From assembly GCA_004799545.1 (NCBI GenBank), contig SSMU01000009.1, positions 82,824 to 146,823 of the forward strand: DNA of 64,000 nucleotides, in the 5' to 3' direction. Shown piece after piece: positions 60,982 to 64,000 of this stretch. Made by a program: the position numbers and the translations under genes. Source of the DNA: Phenylobacterium sp. Lineage in GTDB: Bacteria > Pseudomonadota > Alphaproteobacteria > Caulobacterales > Caulobacteraceae. Position 1 is the first letter of the stretch. Each line of letters opens with the position of its first letter. The notes under the pieces were generated by a model. That model did not search any database, was not told where the DNA came from, and worked only from the letters and a program-made list of their open reading frames with translations.

Positions 60982-61944
60982 ATGCCACTTCCTACGCCTA
61001 ATCCGAGCGCGCTGACCTCGGCGCCGCCGATGGCCAACCCCGATAGCTTCACGGTCGGGGCCGAGCAGACGATCACGTTCGATCCGCTGACCAACGACAG
61101 CGACGCCGGCCAGACCGGGGTGTTCCTGGATCCCATGGGGAACACCTTCTTCCAGGTGAACAGCTTCACCCAGCCGGTGGACGCGAGCGGCAATCAGCTC
61201 GGGGAGCTGACGCTCACGCCGGGGCCGAACGGCTATCTGATCTTCGCCTATACGGCCGATGACCCGAGCCTGGACACCGGCACCCACACCCTGACCTTCA
61301 CCTATACGATCTCCGACGAGAACCAGGCCACGAGCACGGCGACGGTCACCCTGACCGTGACCGGAAACGTGATCCCCGGCGAGACGATCAACGGTTCGCT
61401 GTTCCACTGCAACACGATCACCGGCGGCAACGGCAACGACGTGCTGAACGGTGGCCTGCTGAGCGACACGATCAACGGGGGCGGGGGCGCCGACACCATC
61501 CACGGCGTCGCGGGATTCGACTCCCTAAACGGCGGCGCGGGCAACGACAAGCTCTACGGCGATCTCGGAGGGGCCGACACGCTCGACGGCGGGAGCGGCG
61601 ACGACACCCTGACCGGTGGGCTGATCGGCGACAACACCTTCGTGTTCGGGTTCCACTCGGGCCACGACGTGATCACCGATTTCACGCCGGGCTTCTTCGT
61701 CTACCAGACCGTGACCGTCTACGATAAGCACGGCCACCCCAGCCACGAGCAGCAGCAGGTGTTCGTCAACGAGGACACGATCCACGTCAGCGTCGCCGAC
61801 TGGACGGGCTTCAGCGACCTCATCGCGCATTCGCAGCAGGTCGGCACCAGCGCCGTCTTCACGAGCGACGACGGCCAGGATACGCTGACGTTGCAGCACA
61901 CCCTGGTGACCAGCCTGCACTCCGGAGACTTCGTCTTCGGGTGA
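60982..61944 (+). CDS. RTX calcium-binding repeat protein, probably type I secreted
   Basis: 320 residues without an N-terminal signal peptide. Residues 15-130 look like a cadherin/VCBS-type beta domain (MANPDSFTVGAEQTITFDPL, HTLTFTYTISDENQATS). Residues about 145-215 contain RTX nonapeptides (GGNGNDVLNGG, GGGGADTIHG, GGAGNDKLYG, GGSGDDTLTGG). The end (LTLQHTLVTSLHSGDFVFG) is a typical type I secretion tail. No type I transporter genes are in the window. No enzymatic domain is recognised; an adhesin or surface protein is possible. Confidence 0.85.
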   Translation: MPLPTPNPSALTSAPPMANPDSFTVGAEQTITFDPLTNDSDAGQTGVFLDPMGNTFFQVNSFTQPVDASGNQLGELTLTPGPNGYLIFAYTADDPSLDTGTHTLTFTYTISDENQATSTATVTLTVTGNVIPGETINGSLFHCNTITGGNGNDVLNGGLLSDTINGGGGADTIHGVAGFDSLNGGAGNDKLYGDLGGADTLDGGSGDDTLTGGLIGDNTFVFGFHSGHDVITDFTPGFFVYQTVTVYDKHGHPSHEQQQVFVNEDTIHVSVADWTGFSDLIAHSQQVGTSAVFTSDDGQDTLTLQHTLVTSLHSGDFVFG

Positions 61945-61965
61945 CAGCGTAAGTCGAACGCCCGG

Positions 61966-62017
61966 TTGACAGCCCTCGGCGGCAAGGCATCTAAGCTCCT
62001 CCCGAGTTGATCTCGGG
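61966..62017 (+). promoter_or_regulatory. Promoter and 5' hairpin of the peroxiredoxin gene
   Basis: TTGACA (61966-61971) and TCTAAG about 18 bases on form a reasonable promoter with a start near 62000. The transcript would begin with a hairpin, CCCGAG (62001-62006) and CTCGGG (62012-62017), whose right arm includes the first half of the ribosome binding site GGGAGG (62015-62020). Confidence 0.5.
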
Positions 62018-62025
62018 AGGACGCC

Positions 62026-62574
62026 ATGAAGACTTTCGCCGCACTGACCGCCGTCGCCACCCTTGCGGCGCTCGCCGCGAGCCCGGCCCTGGCCGACCTG
62101 AAGCCCGGGACCAAGGCGCCCGACTTCACCGCCCAGGCCTACCTGGCCGGCCAGCCCTTCACCTTCAAGCTGGCCGACGCCCTGAAGAAGGGCCCGGTGG
62201 TGGTCTACTTCTTCCCCGCCGCCCACACCTCGGGCTGCAACCTCGAAGCGCACCTGTTCTCCGACGCCATCGACCAGTTCAAGGCGCAGAAGGCGACCGT
62301 CATCGGCGTCACCGCCGGCAAGGTCACCGAGCTCGCCGACTTCTCGAAGGAGACCGAGCACTGCGGCGGCAAGTTCCCGGTGGCGGCCGACCCCGGCGCG
62401 ACCATCGCCAAGTCGTACGACAGCGTGCTGGCCCAGAAGCCCGACTGGTCGAGCCGCACCTCCTACGTCATCGCCCGCGACGGGACGATCGCCCACGTCT
62501 ACGACAACCTGAACCCCAACGACCACGTCACCGAGACCCTGGGCGCCGTGAAGGCGCTGAACGGGGCCAAGTAG
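62026..62574 (+). CDS. Exported peroxiredoxin (BCP/AhpC-TSA type)
   Basis: 182 residues with a signal peptide (cleavage near residue 23, PALADLKPG). The thioredoxin-fold has VVVYFFPAAHTSGCNLEAHLF with peroxidatic C71 and a second cysteine C113 (KETEHCGGKFP), which may be the resolving one. It reduces peroxides in the periplasm; the reductant is unknown. The usual PxxxT/SxxC motif appears as PAAHTSGC. Confidence 0.9.
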   Translation: MKTFAALTAVATLAALAASPALADLKPGTKAPDFTAQAYLAGQPFTFKLADALKKGPVVVYFFPAAHTSGCNLEAHLFSDAIDQFKAQKATVIGVTAGKVTELADFSKETEHCGGKFPVAADPGATIAKSYDSVLAQKPDWSSRTSYVIARDGTIAHVYDNLNPNDHVTETLGAVKALNGAK

Positions 62575-62603
62575 CCGCCGAGGCGCAACGCAGGGCCCAA
62601 TGC

Positions 62604-62640
62604 GGGGCAAGGCGAAACCCCTTGCCCCGCCAGCCTTTTT
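62604..62640 (+). terminator. Rho-independent terminator after the peroxiredoxin gene
   Basis: GGGGCAAGG (62604-62612) pairs with CCTTGCCCC (62620-62628), with TTTTT at 62636-62640 after a short gap. It lies 30 bp past the stop and separates the peroxiredoxin from the ribosomal protein operon. Confidence 0.8.
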
Positions 62641-62788
62641 CCCCTATCTGCCCGCCTCTTCATGGAAGGCGGTCTCACGCGGACGCTTCATCGACCGGGA
62701 CCTTCCCGGCCGCCGCGCCTGAGAGCCATCGTATCCGACGGACTTCCGCCGCCGGACACGCCGCCTTCCAAACCGGAAGAAGGAAAAC
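62641..62788 (+). promoter_or_regulatory. Leader of the rpsF-rpsR-rplI operon
   Basis: About 150 bp with GC-rich segments able to fold (for example GACCGGGACC near 62693 and GGCGG/CCGCC stretches). Many bacteria have a leader that binds the S6:S18 complex and represses the operon; GGACTTCCGCCGCCGGAC near 62740 might be such a site, but I cannot confirm the fold. GAAGAAGGAAAAC provides the rpsF ribosome binding site. Confidence 0.35.
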
Positions 62789-63151
62789 ATGGCGCTCTAC
62801 GAACACGTCGTTATCTCGCGGCAGGACATCTCGCCGCAACAAGCCGAAGCCCTCAACGACAGCTTGAAGACCCTCATCGAAGGTGGCGGCGGCGTCGTCG
62901 CCAAGATCGAGTACTGGGGTCTGCGCAACCTGTCCTACCGGATCAACAAGAACCGCAAGGGCCACTATTCGCTCCTCGCCATCGACGCGCCTTCCGACGC
63001 CGTCAAGGAGATGGAACGGCAGCTGTCGCTGAACGAAGACGTGCTGCGGTACCTCACCGTCCGCGTCGACGAGCTCGACCTGGAGCTTTCACCCATCCTC
63101 GCCCGCCGCGATCGCGATCGCGAACGCCGCGACGACGCCCCGCAATTCTAG
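62789..63151 (+). CDS. rpsF: 30S ribosomal protein S6
   Basis: 120 residues. [21 protein letters not shown] at the start, [25 protein letters not shown] in the middle and a basic tail ([15 protein letters not shown]). Binds 16S rRNA together with S18. First gene of the rpsF-rpsR-rplI operon. Confidence 0.98.
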   Translation: MALYEHVVISRQDISPQQAEALNDSLKTLIEGGGGVVAKIEYWGLRNLSYRINKNRKGHYSLLAIDAPSDAVKEMERQLSLNEDVLRYLTVRVDELDLELSPILARRDRDRERRDDAPQF

Positions 63152-63168
63152 AGAAAGGGGACATCGAC

Positions 63169-63456
63169 ATGACCGACGAAACCACTGTCGCCCCAGACGC
63201 CGGGACGGCTGCCGGGGCCTCCGCCGGCGGCGCCCGCCGCCCGTTCTTCCGCCGCCGCAAGGTGTGCCCGTTCTCCGGCGCCAACGCGCCGAAGATCGAC
63301 TACAAGGACGTCAAGCTCCTGCAGCGCTACGTTTCCGAGCGCGGCAAGATCGTGCCGTCGCGGATCACCGCGGTCTCCGCCAAGAAGCAGCGTGAACTGG
63401 CCCGCGCCATCAAGCGCGCCCGCTTCCTCGCCCTCCTCCCCTACGTCGTGAAGTAA
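63169..63456 (+). CDS. rpsR: 30S ribosomal protein S18
   Basis: 95 residues from the ATG at 63169 with AAGGGG upstream. The conserved core is [40 protein letters not shown] and [11 protein letters not shown]. The N-terminal 20 residues are an Ala/Gly-rich extension ([12 protein letters not shown]) found in some alphaproteobacteria. It follows rpsF after 17 bp. Confidence 0.98.
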   Translation: MTDETTVAPDAGTAAGASAGGARRPFFRRRKVCPFSGANAPKIDYKDVKLLQRYVSERGKIVPSRITAVSAKKQRELARAIKRARFLALLPYVVK

Positions 63457-63469
63457 GGGAGCGACGCAC

Positions 63470-64000
63470 ATGAAAGTCATTCTGCTCGAACGTGTCGAGG
63501 GCTGGGGCGCTCTGGGCGACGTCGTCAACGTCAAGGACGGCTACGCCCGCAACTTCCTGCTGCCGCGGCAGAAGGCGCTGCGCGCCAACTCCGCGAACCT
63601 CAAGGTCTTCGAGGTGCAGCGCGCCGAGATCGAGGCCCGCAACGACAGGGCCAAGGAAGCGGCCGGCAAGTCCGGCGAGAAGCTGGACGGCGCCTCCTAC
63701 ATCCTGATCCGCCAGGCGGGCGAGAGCGGCCAGCTCTATGGCTCGGTCTCCGGCCGCGACCTGGCCGATGTGATCAACGCCGCGGGCGGCAAGGTGGAGC
63801 GCGCCATGGTCGTGCTCGACAAGCCGATCAAGACGCTGGGCCTGCACGAGGTGAAGGTCCGCCTGCACCCGGAAGTCACCGTCACCGTCACGCTCAACAT
63901 CGCCCGCAGCGCGGACGAGGCGGAGCGCCAGGCCCGCGGCGAGAACGTGATCAACGCCCAGTTCGAAGAAGAACGCATCGCCTCTGAAGAGGCGGCCGCG
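63470..64000 (+). CDS. rplI: 50S ribosomal protein L9 (3' end outside window)
   Basis: 177 codons are present from the ATG at 63470. The N-terminal domain reads [37 protein letters not shown]; the linker helix and C-terminal domain ([32 protein letters not shown]) follow. The last residues in the window ([16 protein letters not shown]) begin an acidic C-terminal extension typical of alphaproteobacterial L9. Confidence 0.97.
   Translation, partial: MKVILLERVEGWGALGDVVNVKDGYARNFLLPRQKALRANSANLKVFEVQRAEIEARNDRAKEAAGKSGEKLDGASYILIRQAGESGQLYGSVSGRDLADVINAAGGKVERAMVVLDKPIKTLGLHEVKVRLHPEVTVTVTLNIARSADEAERQARGENVINAQFEEERIASEEAAA

Noticed and set aside
62641..62788. Confident S6:S18 autoregulatory leader
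   Set aside because: GGAC and CCG elements are present, but in such GC-rich DNA that is weak; the needed bulged hairpin could not be confirmed by eye, so it is noted only as a leader.
1..64000. CRISPR arrays, integrases, insertion sequences
   Set aside because: No regularly spaced repeats of CRISPR size and no recombinase or transposase reading frame were found.

Overview
The window is a GC-rich, gene-dense stretch of an alphaproteobacterial chromosome, most likely from the Caulobacterales (a Caulobacter or Phenylobacterium relative). Reasons: the hdaA-ppk-ppx order, a stand-alone motB, bpt-type leucyltransferase, an aspartate-rich HemB, a TTGACG-type -35 box in front of a tRNA, and many 4-bp gene overlaps. 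No integrase, insertion sequence, CRISPR array or rRNA was seen.

Layout. 1-4.8 kb: isobutyryl-CoA-dehydrogenase-like enzyme (cut by the edge), hemB, a 3-hydroxyisobutyrate dehydrogenase/acetyltransferase pair and motB. 4.9-10.2 kb: bpt, hdaA and the polyphosphate pair ppk-ppx. 10.2-16.4 kb: a protease inhibitor, about 500 bp of non-coding DNA with inverted repeats, a YciI protein, rnd, purM and a secreted M1 aminopeptidase. 16.4-21.9 kb: an operon for a 2-oxoacid:ferredoxin oxidoreductase (korAB) with a GltD/PadH-like iron-sulfur flavoprotein. 22.2-28.3 kb: a 59-residue protein, a fused double permease and its ATPase, an OprB-like porin and a periplasmic alpha/beta hydrolase. 28.3-34.8 kb: tig, tRNA-Leu(UAG), a glycosyltransferase, holC, a spanin-like gene pair and two single-domain response regulators. 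35.0-41.3 kb: a block of accessory metabolic genes bounded by two inverted copies of a 120-bp palindromic repeat. 41.4-46.2 kb: exonuclease III, an acetyltransferase, secreted proteins, an SDR and a formamidase. 46.2-52.3 kb: the housekeeping run fabD-fabG-acpP-fabF-mltG-yicC-gmk. 52.3-53.4 kb: a zinc dehydrogenase. 53.4-60.9 kb: a non-classical chaperone-usher pilus locus. 60.98-62.6 kb: an RTX protein and an exported peroxiredoxin. 62.8-64 kb: rpsF-rpsR-rplI.

The most interesting region is 53.4-60.9 kb. Three exported DUF4402-type subunits, a PapD-like chaperone, a 970-residue usher-like outer membrane protein and a two-domain DUF4402 protein (candidate tip adhesin) lie in one direction. 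They sit behind a near-consensus sigma-54 promoter and a leader rich in inverted repeats. Hairpins follow the first two subunit genes, the chaperone and usher genes start with TTG inside the preceding gene, and the 3' end of a further subunit gene survives as a frameshifted relic after the last gene. The genes look like a complete fibre-assembly system with its own subunit family.

Other points of note: four tail-to-tail gene pairs share their stop codons through one CTAG; the korAB operon carries its own NAD(P)H-type electron-transfer subunit; and a spanin-like pair has no endolysin or capsid genes nearby. All functional calls come from reading the translated sequences by eye; no database search was run.
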